From assembly GCA_021371935.1 (NCBI GenBank), contig JAJFVF010000022.1, positions 124,001-188,000 on the forward strand: DNA of 64,000 bases, read 5' to 3'. Every line of letters begins with the position of its first letter. Within the stretch, counting starts at the first letter, position 1. Positions 1-8,486 of this stretch are shown one piece after another. Source of the DNA: a bacterium. Lineage in GTDB: Bacteria > Armatimonadota > UBA5829. The notes beneath the pieces were generated by a model. It was not told the DNA's origin. It searched no databases and saw nothing but the letters and a program-made list of their open reading frames with translations. The translations under genes and the position numbers were made by a program.

Positions 1-1139
1 TCGGAAGCACCCAGACCGCCATCGAGGCCATGAGACTCGGGGCTTATGATTATATCACCAAACCTTTCGAGCTTGACGAACTGCAGATTGTCGCTGAACG
101 TGCACTCCAGCAGAAGAGAGTGATCGACGAAAACCGGTTCCTAAGAGGCGAACTCAAGAAGAAATACGGATTTGACAACATCATAGGAACCAACCAAGAC
201 GTCCAGAGGGCATATGTCATGGCAGCACAGGTCGCGCCGACCAATGCCACCGTGCTCATTACAGGCGAGACAGGCACAGGTAAAGAGTATCTCGCTCGAA
301 CAATCCATTACCAGAGCGGGCGGGCTTCAGGGCCGTTTGTGAAAGTCAACTGCGCTGCGCTCTCGGAAAGCCTGCTTGAAAGTGAACTCTTCGGGCACGA
401 AAAAGGAGCATTTACACACGCAGTTACCCGACATATCGGACGGTTTGAAGTGGCGGATAAAGGCACCATCTTTCTTGACGAAATTGGGGAAGTCTCACTA
501 TCGGTCCAGACAAAACTGCTTAGAGTGCTGCAGGAAAAGCAGTTTGAGCGGGTCGGCGGCAGCGAGACGCTGAATGTGGATGTCCGTGTGATTGCCGCCA
601 CTAATTGCGACCTCATGCAGGCAATCAAAGACAAAAAATTCCGTGAAGACCTCTACTACAGGCTCAATGTCATCACATTGAACCTGCCGCCAGTCCGGCA
701 GCGTGGCGACGACATAGAACTCTTTGCCCATCATTTCCTGAAAATATATGCAGACGAGACCGCAAAGAATGTGATGGACTTCAATGATGAAGCCCTCGAA
801 GCTCTGAAAAATCATGAATGGCCGGGAAATGTGCGAGAACTGGAGAATGCAATAGAGCGGGCTGTGATTCTATGCAACAGCCGCACAATCCGGCCTGAAC
901 ACCTCATGCTCAACCACAATAACCACCCCACCCCCTCGACTTCACCAAAGTCGATCATGGATGGTATAGCCCCAATGGCTCCGCTCAGGGATTTAGAGAA
1001 AATCCACATAGAACGAGTGCTCAAAGCCAAGAACTGGAACCAGTCTGCTGCAGCGCAGGTGCTCGGGATCGACAGAAAAACACTCAGAAATAAGATCAGG
1101 GAATTTCACCTGGAAAAAGAGGAATGCCAAAAAGTTTGA
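1..1139 (+). CDS. NtrC-family sigma-54-dependent response regulator, 5' truncated
   Basis: This is the 3' part of a two-component activator that would use ATP hydrolysis to open sigma-54 promoters. The frame is open to the left edge, so the receiver domain is cut; only its last helix with the conserved Lys (KPF) remains. Next come the AAA+ domain with Walker A GETGTGKE, Walker B GTIFLDEIGE and arginine-finger region, and a C-terminal Fis-type helix-turn-helix (QSAAAQVLGIDRKTLRNK). The sigma-54 contact loop reads GAFTHA instead of the usual GAFTGA, which is odd. The gene runs toward the che cluster and is convergent with cheB. rpoN lies about 7 kb away. Class is certain; target genes are unknown. 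Confidence 0.93.
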   Translation, partial: GSTQTAIEAMRLGAYDYITKPFELDELQIVAERALQQKRVIDENRFLRGELKKKYGFDNIIGTNQDVQRAYVMAAQVAPTNATVLITGETGTGKEYLARTIHYQSGRASGPFVKVNCAALSESLLESELFGHEKGAFTHAVTRHIGRFEVADKGTIFLDEIGEVSLSVQTKLLRVLQEKQFERVGGSETLNVDVRVIAATNCDLMQAIKDKKFREDLYYRLNVITLNLPPVRQRGDDIELFAHHFLKIYADETAKNVMDFNDEALEALKNHEWPGNVRELENAIERAVILCNSRTIRPEHLMLNHNNHPTPSTSPKSIMDGIAPMAPLRDLEKIHIERVLKAKNWNQSAAAQVLGIDRKTLRNKIREFHLEKEECQKV

Positions 1140-1194
1140 GCGACCTCAAGAAGTAGGCCGATCCATTAGCAGTGAATTAGTTGCTTGAAACTGA

Positions 1195-2265
1195 TCAGCG
1201 GTGAGACTGCGCGACTTTCAAGACCGTGTCAAAAATTGCCTCGGCCATTTCCTGTAAAGGCACTACCTTGTCGACCACACCCATTTCAGCAGCCGCCCTG
1301 GGCATTCCGTAGACCACGCAACTTGACTCGTGCTCGCCAAGCGTTACTCCACCGGCATCCTTTATCAGCTTAAGGCCGTTCGCTCCGTCACGTCCCATAC
1401 CCGTAAGGACTACACCGATCAGCCTGTCATGAAACACCGGAACAGCCGAGGCCATGGTGACATCAGCCGACGGTCTGACACCCCAAAGGGGAGGATCGCT
1501 GGTAATATGAACAATGCCGCGTTTGTCAAAAACAGTGTGAAAACCAGACTTGGCAAACATGACATCGCCCGGCTTTATTGTGTCACCTTCGGCACTCTCA
1601 CGCACGTTGAGGATCGTTTGAGTATCGAGGTCGCGCGCAAATGGACCGGTGAAACCCGGCGGCAGATGCTGTACTATCACATATGCCACACCGTCGGAAT
1701 CCGTGAGATCGGGAATCAAAGTGCGCAGAGCGCGCGGACCGCCGGTCGAGGACGCAATCATGACAATGGGAAATTTGGTGATTGCAGGTCTGGAAGTCTG
1801 AACGCGCGGATGCGAAGGCGCCTGTTCCACGAGGCTCAGATGTGATACCTCCACATCGGCGGCAGCAAGAACCTTTGCGACCAGGTCTTCGGCAAGCATG
1901 GACATGCCCAGACCTAGAGAGCTGTTGGGCTTTGCCATGACATCCACCGCACCATAACGCAGAGCCTGGACACTTTCAGTGGCGCCCTGGGTCGTAAGTG
2001 AGCTTAACATCAAAACAGGAGTCGGGCACTCCTGCATTATGCGGCGGAGGGTCTCGATGCCGTTGAGCTTGGGCATCTCGATGTCGAGAGTTACAACGTC
2101 GGGCTTTAGCTCCTTGATCTTCTTCAGAGCATCAAGCCCGTTTACCGCAAAACCCACTACATCCAGGTTCGGACTCGCGCTGAGTATGTCGGTCGTGATC
2201 TTCCGAGCAAACACGGAATCGTCCACGACCAACACCCTCTTTTTAGCGGAGGATTGCTTCTTCAT
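1195..2265 (-). CDS. cheB: Chemotaxis protein-glutamate methylesterase CheB
   Basis: CheB removes methyl groups from chemoreceptors and can deamidate them, under control of CheA phosphorylation. The 356 residues match the usual length. The N-terminal receiver has acidic pair D15-D16 and phospho-acceptor D61 (TLDIEMP). The C-terminal esterase shows the Ser motif SSTGGPRAL, the His motif QHLPPGFT and the Asp motif GMGRDGANGL, so the catalytic triad is intact. It is the last gene of the minus-strand che cluster and is separated from cheD by about 60 bp that contain a short palindromic repeat. Confidence 0.96.
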   Translation of the reverse strand: MKKQSSAKKRVLVVDDSVFARKITTDILSASPNLDVVGFAVNGLDALKKIKELKPDVVTLDIEMPKLNGIETLRRIMQECPTPVLMLSSLTTQGATESVQALRYGAVDVMAKPNSSLGLGMSMLAEDLVAKVLAAADVEVSHLSLVEQAPSHPRVQTSRPAITKFPIVMIASSTGGPRALRTLIPDLTDSDGVAYVIVQHLPPGFTGPFARDLDTQTILNVRESAEGDTIKPGDVMFAKSGFHTVFDKRGIVHITSDPPLWGVRPSADVTMASAVPVFHDRLIGVVLTGMGRDGANGLKLIKDAGGVTLGEHESSCVVYGMPRAAAEMGVVDKVVPLQEMAEAIFDTVLKVAQSHR

Positions 2266-2290
2266 TTCTATCGCTGCCTTTCAGGCGGCT

Positions 2291-2329
2291 TAACCCGGAT
2301 TATGCGCTCCTCGTGAATAATGCGGGTTA
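2291..2329. repeat. Short copy of the double-hairpin repeat family
   Basis: Inverted arms TAACCCG and CGGGTTA enclose GATTATGCG and GTGAATAATG, the same words found in the larger copies at 8399, 37179 and 51842. It looks like a deletion derivative keeping one outer half of each hairpin. The cheD stop codon (TAA on the minus strand, 2327-2329) is formed by the end of this element. Confidence 0.7.
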
Positions 2330-2821
2330 GGAAAGCAGATTGGCCAGGACCTTTATGTCATGACCGTTCTGCTTGACTGTCACCAGCCCACTAACGGCGT
2401 CCATTGTCATAGTTCTTCCCTGATTGCCGCCAACATCCTCAGCAATCAGTTTGAGTCTTGACTTCGACAGCATATGCTTGACGGTCTCAGCATTTCGTCT
2501 GCCGACGTCGAGCTTACTGTCGGAACCATCGAATGAAAAGAGTTGAGCGCCTCCGGCTATAGCAACACGCATCCTGTATTGCACCGCTCCTCTGGCCAGC
2601 ATCTCCTTGATTACATAAGGAACGGCTGTGTCGGCATACTTGCCGACTTCCGTGGAACCTGATTTGGCCTCAGGTAAAACTATATGCGCCATGCAACCTA
2701 CCTTTATGTGCGGGTCGAAAACGCATAACCCAATACATGAACCAAGCCCAAGAGCTTTGAGTTCGGATAGATCCGGGCGGGTAAACACCACCTCGCCCAT
2801 TCTGGCAATACCACCATCCAA
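2327..2821 (-). CDS. cheD: Chemoreceptor glutamine deamidase CheD
   Basis: CheD deamidates glutamines of chemoreceptors and, in Bacillus and Thermotoga, binds CheC to raise its phosphatase activity. The 164 residues contain the catalytic Cys in GLGSCIG (C29) and the His in AHIVLP (H46). It sits directly after cheC with a one-base gap, as expected for the CheC-CheD pair. The stop codon lies in a dispersed palindromic repeat, so the last one or two residues may have been altered by that insertion. Confidence 0.94.
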   Translation of the reverse strand: MDGGIARMGEVVFTRPDLSELKALGLGSCIGLCVFDPHIKVGCMAHIVLPEAKSGSTEVGKYADTAVPYVIKEMLARGAVQYRMRVAIAGGAQLFSFDGSDSKLDVGRRNAETVKHMLSKSRLKLIAEDVGGNQGRTMTMDAVSGLVTVKQNGHDIKVLANLLS

Positions 2822-2822
2822 A

Positions 2823-3425
2823 TCAGGCCGCCTCCTCTATAGAAGTTGTGACTATTTCAGGTATGTATAGGAAAAATCCGCGCAGTGAACGCTTTGCGCC
2901 GGCAAATTTGGTGACCACGCTTATCGTGTCTTCCTCAAAACAACCGGTGTTGAGCAAAACACTGTCCACTACCGCCGCAGACATATCAATCGCAAGACTC
3001 GGTGGACTAGGCAATAGTGAACACCGGTAGAAATCGGAAAATGCGTTCAGGTAGGAAGAAGTCACAATGTTTCCCACCTCTTTTAACACCGACTGCTCCA
3101 TTTCATCTACGTGCTTCGTATGCCCAAGGCTGTTGCCGGTTATCATGTCGACAAGCAGCAGCGCACTCTCATACGGAAAAACAAGCAGAGCATGTCCGGG
3201 CATTTTACCAGTGACACCTATGTATATCCCTACCATAAGGTCTTCGGGATTGCCACCGATCTCAGAGAGCCGTGACGTAGGCGCTATGCCTGCCGAAATC
3301 ACCTCCAGCCTGATCGCGCTGGCCGACATGGTCTTGAGCGATTCGCCTGCTTTCTTTACCCCGGACTTCGCCACGGTGAGAAAATTGCTAAGCGCATCGT
3401 CATTCTTCTTGTTTACCGATACCAT
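2823..3425 (-). CDS. cheC: CheY-P phosphatase CheC, apparently single active site
   Basis: CheC dephosphorylates CheY-P and partners with CheD. The second signature E-x2-N is present (LKEVGNIVTSSY) with the downstream Pro (LLPSPPS). The first copy, normally near the N-terminus, is not visible: the matching helix reads NFLTVAKSGVKKAG and lacks the Glu and Asn. The protein is therefore probably a one-site CheC. Gene order fliM-cheC-cheD supports the assignment. Confidence 0.88.
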   Translation of the reverse strand: MVSVNKKNDDALSNFLTVAKSGVKKAGESLKTMSASAIRLEVISAGIAPTSRLSEIGGNPEDLMVGIYIGVTGKMPGHALLVFPYESALLLVDMITGNSLGHTKHVDEMEQSVLKEVGNIVTSSYLNAFSDFYRCSLLPSPPSLAIDMSAAVVDSVLLNTGCFEEDTISVVTKFAGAKRSLRGFFLYIPEIVTTSIEEAA

Positions 3426-3446
3426 TGTCAGTCCTCCAATGTTTGT

Positions 3447-4418
3447 TTACAGGGGCTCTGCTACTTCCGAAATCTTCAGCGCCAGGTTTTTACCCGACAA
3501 CCCCAATACCCCTGAAAAAGCAGGCACATTCTCAATCCAAAACTCAGCCGTTCCGTTCTCTCTGATAGGCAGCTTGATTACATCTCCTACATCAAGCCCC
3601 GAAACCTCCTCGACAGAGAGCGATGTCCTGCCAAGAATCGCACGGCACTCAACTGCAACTTCCTCAAATGACTTCATCAGAACGGGATTGGTCTGGTCAT
3701 TGCCACCACCCCTGGACTGCAGACTCCTGCCGGCGGTCAGAGCTGGCAGAACCGGCTCGATTGCAGATGCGGGTAGACATATGCTCATCATACTTACATT
3801 TTCGCCTATGTTGACTTCGTATCCGCAGACCAAAACCGCCTCCGAAGGAAGCAGGACCTGCCGCGTGCTCGACTCGGTCGTCATATTTATCACGGAAGCC
3901 TTTAGTTCAACGCACCATGACCACGCCTCAATGTATTGCCGCAGGGCAAGCTCGACTACCGACCTGACGATGGCTTTGTCCACATCTGATATCGACGGCT
4001 GATTCGATGCGCCCGATGCTGACCCTCCGGCCAACAAGTCCACACATATTGAAACGAAATGTGGATTAAACTCAAATATCGCTGTCGATGTGAGCGGCTG
4101 CAAGTCGACCTCGACAAATAGTGTACCGTCCGAAACCGACGAACAATACTCGCGATAAGTCAACTGATCCAATGCCAATAGGTCCGCACGAGTATATACT
4201 CTGAGCATGGACGAAAGAGCTGAAGCAAACGCCGCTCCATGCCTTGAATGAATGGAATTGAGCGACCGCAGGTGGTCCTTGGAAAACTTGTCGGGACGAG
4301 AAAAATCATACAGCCGCACCTGCTTCTCGGGAGCCTTTGCCCCTATATCCTGTGCCCCTGTAGACTTAAAAGTCTCCATTAAAGCATTTATTTCATCCTG
4401 ATTAAGTACGTCAGCCAT
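3447..4418 (-). CDS. fliM: Flagellar motor switch protein FliM
   Basis: FliM forms the C-ring of the flagellar motor and binds CheY-P to change rotation. The N-terminus has the CheY-binding-like peptide LNQDEINALM, the middle is a CheC-like domain, and the C-terminus is a SpoA domain (GDVIKLPIRENG...). Length of 323 residues is normal. No other flagellar gene is in the window, so the rest of the flagellar regulon must lie elsewhere. It is embedded between cheX and cheC. Confidence 0.92.
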   Translation of the reverse strand: MADVLNQDEINALMETFKSTGAQDIGAKAPEKQVRLYDFSRPDKFSKDHLRSLNSIHSRHGAAFASALSSMLRVYTRADLLALDQLTYREYCSSVSDGTLFVEVDLQPLTSTAIFEFNPHFVSICVDLLAGGSASGASNQPSISDVDKAIVRSVVELALRQYIEAWSWCVELKASVINMTTESSTRQVLLPSEAVLVCGYEVNIGENVSMMSICLPASAIEPVLPALTAGRSLQSRGGGNDQTNPVLMKSFEEVAVECRAILGRTSLSVEEVSGLDVGDVIKLPIRENGTAEFWIENVPAFSGVLGLSGKNLALKISEVAEPL

Positions 4419-4447
4419 CTCTTTCGCTTCTTCCTATAGTCAGCCTG

Positions 4448-4924
4448 TTATGCGGCCGCCTGCACTGCAATCTCAGCCAATGCCACATTTACCTCGATAG
4501 TACCATATTGAGTGCATACAGGCACAACCAGGGCCGGTGTCTTGGTGGACATCTCAACACTTGTGCCGCGTATTACCGAGGGCGGAGTGATATCGACATC
4601 GTAGCCGTTGCGCGACAGCATCGTAATCGCATTGCCCGTAATCATATTGCCAAGCTCACTCAGAGCGCTAAGACCCATTCCCTCTAGACCATCAACCGGA
4701 CTGCCTACCATCATCGTCGCGATCTTCTCCGCGGTAACTAATGACATTCCATACAAAGAAACACCTTCGACATTGCCGTTGACACCGGCAACAATCGTTA
4801 CCTGCTGAGTTGTAAACGTATTGGTCCTAAGGGATATCTGTCCGCGTGTCGGCTTTTCACCTGAAAGTGTCTCCAGCACGCTGAACGCCGCACCCACAAA
4901 AGGTTCTATAAACTCGACTTTCAT
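4448..4924 (-). CDS. cheX: CheX-like CheY-P phosphatase
   Basis: The 158-residue protein belongs to the CheC/CheX/FliY phosphatase superfamily. It carries the active-site helix ELGNMITGNA (Glu and Asn separated by two residues) and the glycine-rich strand pattern typical of CheX. It would remove phosphate from CheY, whose gene follows within 50 bp of its upstream side. Having both CheX and CheC in one operon suggests graded signal termination. Confidence 0.88.
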   Translation of the reverse strand: MKVEFIEPFVGAAFSVLETLSGEKPTRGQISLRTNTFTTQQVTIVAGVNGNVEGVSLYGMSLVTAEKIATMMVGSPVDGLEGMGLSALSELGNMITGNAITMLSRNGYDVDITPPSVIRGTSVEMSTKTPALVVPVCTQYGTIEVNVALAEIAVQAAA

Positions 4925-4973
4925 TCAACTAGTCTCCTGTGCTTTCGCTCCACTGCCGCTAATCGATTTCACA

Positions 4974-5342
4974 TTATGCAGCACTCAGCGCTTTACTCAC
5001 TCCTTCTACTACCCGCTCCGGCTGGAAAGGCTTTACTATATAGTCCTTTACACCAGCCTTTATCGCATCTATGACCAGGTTTTGCTGCCCCAGAGCCGTG
5101 CACATCAGCACGACAGCGCCCGGATCCGTCTTTAGAATCTCTTTTGCCGCGGAGATTCCATCCATGATCGGCATTGTGATATCCATCAATACAGCATCCG
5201 GCTTCAGCTCGCCATAGCGCTGGACCGCTACCTGACCGTTATCGGCTTCACCGGCGACTTCAAAGCCTGCCTGTTCCAATATGCGCTTTACGGTCGCTCG
5301 CATGAACATTGCGTCGTCAACCACGAGAATGCGTTTGGGCAT
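4974..5342 (-). CDS. cheY: Chemotaxis response regulator CheY
   Basis: This is a single-domain receiver of 122 residues: acidic pair D9-D10, phospho-acceptor D54 (VLMDITMP), the Thr in MCTALG and the Lys in VKPFQ. Phosphorylated by CheA, it would bind FliM. It lies just downstream of cheR in the cluster. The lack of any output domain and the neighbourhood make CheY the natural call rather than a stand-alone sporulation-type receiver. Confidence 0.95.
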   Translation of the reverse strand: MPKRILVVDDAMFMRATVKRILEQAGFEVAGEADNGQVAVQRYGELKPDAVLMDITMPIMDGISAAKEILKTDPGAVVLMCTALGQQNLVIDAIKAGVKDYIVKPFQPERVVEGVSKALSAA

Positions 5343-5353
5343 TTCGGCCTCCT

Positions 5354-6160
5354 CTAATTACTGCACGGTTTCTTGTAAAAGAAAGAAACCATATTTTCGT
5401 AACCAATCGTTTTATAATCGGCGATCCGCTCGGTGCCGCCGACAAACAGATATCCGCCCGGCTTGAGCGAGGCAAAGAATCGCTCATACAGAGTTTTCTT
5501 CGTCTCCTCAGTAAAATAGATTACAACATTTCGGCATACGATCAAATCGAAACCGCTCTGGAAACGATCTTCAAGCATATTGTGCTTGGAGAACCTGATC
5601 ATCCTCTTTATTACATCACTTGCAACATAACCCTCAGGCTTATGATCGAAATACTTGGTCAACCGCTGACGCGACACATTCCGCATCTCGGCTTCCTGAA
5701 AAACACCCGCCTGAGCCCTCGCGAGCATTCGGTCGTCAATATCGGTTGCGTGAATGCGATGAATGCCGCCTGTGTGCATCTCATCGAGTATGACAGCCAG
5801 TGAGTAAGGCTCCGCGCCGTATGAACAACCCGCCGACCAGATATTTATACTTCTGGTCTGCATAAGCAGCTCGGGTAGTATCTTTTTGTGAAGCACATCG
5901 AACTGTTCAGGATTGCGGAAAAGCTCCGATACGTTAATCGTCACGCGGTCCAGAAACTCATCCAGCAGAGCCTTGTCATTCTGCATAAGTGAATAATACT
6001 GTGTAAAGCTCTTCGCGCCGCATCGCTCCATGTTCAACCTGAGACGGCGCTCCATCTGAGGCCGTTTATATGCATCGAGGTCGAGACTGTAAGCAGCTTT
6101 TACCTTGCGCTTGAATGATGCAAAATCAATTTCCGCAAGTTGATCCGAACTACCACTCAT
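5354..6160 (-). CDS. cheR: Chemotaxis protein methyltransferase CheR
   Basis: CheR methylates receptor glutamates using S-adenosylmethionine. The N-terminal helical domain (MERRLRLNMERCG) is followed by the methyltransferase domain with SAM motif WSAGCSYGAEPYSLAV and the motif FDLIVCRNVVIYF. The usual GEEPYS Glu is Ala here. The start codon overlaps the cheA stop by one base (TAATG), which indicates translational coupling. Confidence 0.95.
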   Translation of the reverse strand: MSGSSDQLAEIDFASFKRKVKAAYSLDLDAYKRPQMERRLRLNMERCGAKSFTQYYSLMQNDKALLDEFLDRVTINVSELFRNPEQFDVLHKKILPELLMQTRSINIWSAGCSYGAEPYSLAVILDEMHTGGIHRIHATDIDDRMLARAQAGVFQEAEMRNVSRQRLTKYFDHKPEGYVASDVIKRMIRFSKHNMLEDRFQSGFDLIVCRNVVIYFTEETKKTLYERFFASLKPGGYLFVGGTERIADYKTIGYENMVSFFYKKPCSN

Positions 6161-8208
6161 TAGGACTGTACTCCCGTTTCAGCGACTTGGCGTGGTCTTC
6201 TTCGCCTGTTTATTAAAGCCCCTATCGCTCCTACATCCACAATCAGAGCAACACGCCCGTCACCGAGTATCGTCGCGCCGGCGACGCCGTCAATATCACC
6301 GAAGAATGAGCCGAGAGGCTTAATGACCACTTCCTGCTCACCTATCAACTTGTCGACTACCAAGCCGATATTCATAGCGCCTGTGCGCACTACCACAAAC
6401 GTAATGCACTCATTATCAGATAGATGTATGCTTTGATTATGGTCAAACAACTGACCCAACCTGACAAGGTGAAGCACCGATCCACGGAAATTGATTGCAG
6501 GATGCCCATCGATATGATGGATTTCACCTGCCTCACAGCGAAATGTCTCCTGGACCGCGCTCAGCGGGATCACGTAGACCTTGTCGCCCACACCTGTCAC
6601 CAGCGACTGGATGATCGCCAGAGTCAAAGGCAAATTGATCCTGAATGTCGTTCCCTCACCAGGCTTGGTGTGGACCTCGACATTGCCGGATAGACCCTGG
6701 ATATTGCTGCGGACAACGTCCATACCTACACCGCGCCCGGAGACATCGGTCACCTTTTCTGCCGTGCTTACCCCGGAGGCGAATATGAGCTGCAGAGCTT
6801 CCTCATCGGTCATCCTGGCAAGAGTCTCTTCGCTGACAGCGCCATTTTTAAGAGCAGCAGTCTTCACCTTCTCTATTGAGATTCCATTACCGTCATCCTG
6901 AACCTCAATAATAATTCGGTTTTCTTCCTGCTTCGCAGCCAAGACGACTCGCGCCCGCTTGGACTTGCCTGCTGCAGCGCGCTTGTCGGGAGACTCGACG
7001 CCATGATCGACCGCATTTCTCAAAAGGTGAGTCAGAGGATCGACAATGTCTTCCAATATCGAACGGTCAAGCTCGGTCTCCTGACCTTCGAGTATGAAAT
7101 CGACCTCTTTGCCCGCCTTGTGCGACAAATCGCGCACCATACGCGGAAAACGATTGAATACCTGCTCAACAGGCAGCAGGCGGACCTTCATTATATGCTC
7201 CTGCAGTTCGTTGACGACACGGCCTATGTGCACCGATGTCTCGCCCAAGCCCTGCACGAGTTCCTCGTTTTCATATTTCATTGCAAGCTGAGAACCGATC
7301 TGGTTCATTCGCGTGCGATCTATCACCAGTTCAGCCACCAGGTTCATTAGGGTGTCCAGCCTGTCGACACCTACACGAACAGTCTGGATGGCTTTGGCTA
7401 CACTTCCCGAACTCGGACCTGCAGTGGGAGCTTCATCATTTTTCTTGGGCTTCTCTTGCTGATTCTGAACAGGTCGGTCCACTTGACCTGCATCATCGTC
7501 GGAAATTGTGCAGTCGATAAGCTCTACCTCGGCAAGGCTCTTGATCGCATCTATGACGGGTTCGGGACCATTGGCAGGCGTAAATGTGATGGCTATCTCT
7601 TGATCCGCTTGAATGTCGTCGAGATTGTCCTGACTCGGTTCCGATGACACTACCTCGCCCTGCATCGAAAGCGAATTGAAAACCATGAACGCCCTGACTG
7701 AAGGCATCAGGCATTCGGGCACTATTTTGACCCGGATCAACATCGCACCGGCAACATCCGTACTTTGCTTTACATTTTGAGCGGCAAGCTTTTCCACCGG
7801 TGCCTCAGTAGGCTTGTCATCTGATCCATCGGTGAGTGACTTTATACGCACAAGCAAATCACCGATCTCCGCACTAACCGGTTCTCCATTGCTAACCTGG
7901 CCGGTCATTACCCGCAGATTGTCAGTGCCCTCAAGGAGCACATCTATTATCTCGGGAGTAACTGCCAGCACGCCGTTTCTCAGCGGGTCCAGCAGGTTCT
8001 CCATGGCGTGAGTGAGCCGGGCAATCTCAGTCAGACCCATTGTTGCGGATGAACCCTTCAGTGTGTGAGCAGCCCTGAATATCTCTTTGAGTATCTCAAT
8101 ATCACCCGGGTTCTTCTCGAGCTGAAGAAAACCGTCGTCGAGTTTCAATAACTGCTCTTCGGCTTCCTCAAGAAACAGACCCATCATATCGGACATGTCA
8201 GAACCCAT
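6160..8208 (-). CDS. cheA: Chemotaxis histidine kinase CheA
   Basis: CheA phosphorylates CheY and CheB. Domain order: HPt with phospho-acceptor H48 (AAHTLKGSS), a CheY-binding-like region with charged linker, dimerisation helices, HATPase with the N-box (LLRNAVDHG) and G-boxes (GRGVGMDVV), and a C-terminal CheW-like domain. The start at 8208 is chosen because GAGAGGG lies just upstream; a frame-open extension to 8262 has no such site. No cheW lies nearby, so coupling to receptors needs a cheW encoded elsewhere. Confidence 0.95.
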   Translation of the reverse strand: MGSDMSDMMGLFLEEAEEQLLKLDDGFLQLEKNPGDIEILKEIFRAAHTLKGSSATMGLTEIARLTHAMENLLDPLRNGVLAVTPEIIDVLLEGTDNLRVMTGQVSNGEPVSAEIGDLLVRIKSLTDGSDDKPTEAPVEKLAAQNVKQSTDVAGAMLIRVKIVPECLMPSVRAFMVFNSLSMQGEVVSSEPSQDNLDDIQADQEIAITFTPANGPEPVIDAIKSLAEVELIDCTISDDDAGQVDRPVQNQQEKPKKNDEAPTAGPSSGSVAKAIQTVRVGVDRLDTLMNLVAELVIDRTRMNQIGSQLAMKYENEELVQGLGETSVHIGRVVNELQEHIMKVRLLPVEQVFNRFPRMVRDLSHKAGKEVDFILEGQETELDRSILEDIVDPLTHLLRNAVDHGVESPDKRAAAGKSKRARVVLAAKQEENRIIIEVQDDGNGISIEKVKTAALKNGAVSEETLARMTDEEALQLIFASGVSTAEKVTDVSGRGVGMDVVRSNIQGLSGNVEVHTKPGEGTTFRINLPLTLAIIQSLVTGVGDKVYVIPLSAVQETFRCEAGEIHHIDGHPAINFRGSVLHLVRLGQLFDHNQSIHLSDNECITFVVVRTGAMNIGLVVDKLIGEQEVVIKPLGSFFGDIDGVAGATILGDGRVALIVDVGAIGALINRRRRPRQVAETGVQS

Positions 8209-8280
8209 AGACACCCTCTCCAAAAAAACAGCTAAGAGCGGATGGCCCCAAACTGCCACCACTCCATTTATATGTAGGCC

Positions 8281-8305
8281 GGACTCACCTGTAACAGGTT
8301 AGTCC
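8281..8305. promoter_or_regulatory. Palindrome upstream of cheA
   Basis: Arms GGACT/AGTCC and ACCTG/CAGGT form a 25-bp dyad around TAA, about 75 bp upstream of the cheA start codon. It could be an operator or a leader hairpin of the che transcript. No clear sigma-54 or sigma-70 promoter could be placed next to it by eye. Confidence 0.4.
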
Positions 8306-8398
8306 TAGTGTTATTTTGGGGCTAACGCAGATATTTCTTTAGGGCTAATAAAGTACTCAAGTGGGCTAGCTCTTCTGCCGATAATTATGCCAACCGCC

Positions 8399-8479
8399 GC
8401 TAGAGCGCATCATTCACGGCAAACGTGAATAACGCTCTCGGAGACCCGGATTATGCGGGAAGCGCATGACCCAGTCTAG
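8399..8479 (-). repeat. Double-hairpin repeat, copy at the rpoN start
   Basis: This is the reverse-oriented relative of the copy at 51842-51921: outer GCTAG/TCTAG, hairpin words CATTCACG/CGTGAATA, spacer CTCGGAGA, then CCGGATTATGC and GCGCATGAC. It is imperfect compared with 51842. It lies between divergent cheA and rpoN and ends only 7 bp before the chosen rpoN start, so it may shape expression of rpoN. Confidence 0.75.
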
Positions 8480-8486
8480 AGCGGAT

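Noticed and set aside
3067-4002. 311-residue plus-strand open frame over cheC and fliM
   Set aside because: It is a shadow of two clearly identified genes on the other strand, low-complexity Ser/Thr-rich and with no domain pattern.
8211-8290. Sigma-54 promoter for cheA
   Set aside because: The best GG-N10 spacing (GTGGCAGTTTGGGGCC) ends in CC rather than GC, so no -24/-12 promoter could be supported.
8466-8486. ATG at 8466 as the rpoN start
   Set aside because: It lies within the dispersed double-hairpin repeat and has only a poorly spaced GGGAAG before it; the encoded extra residues are not part of sigma-54 region I.
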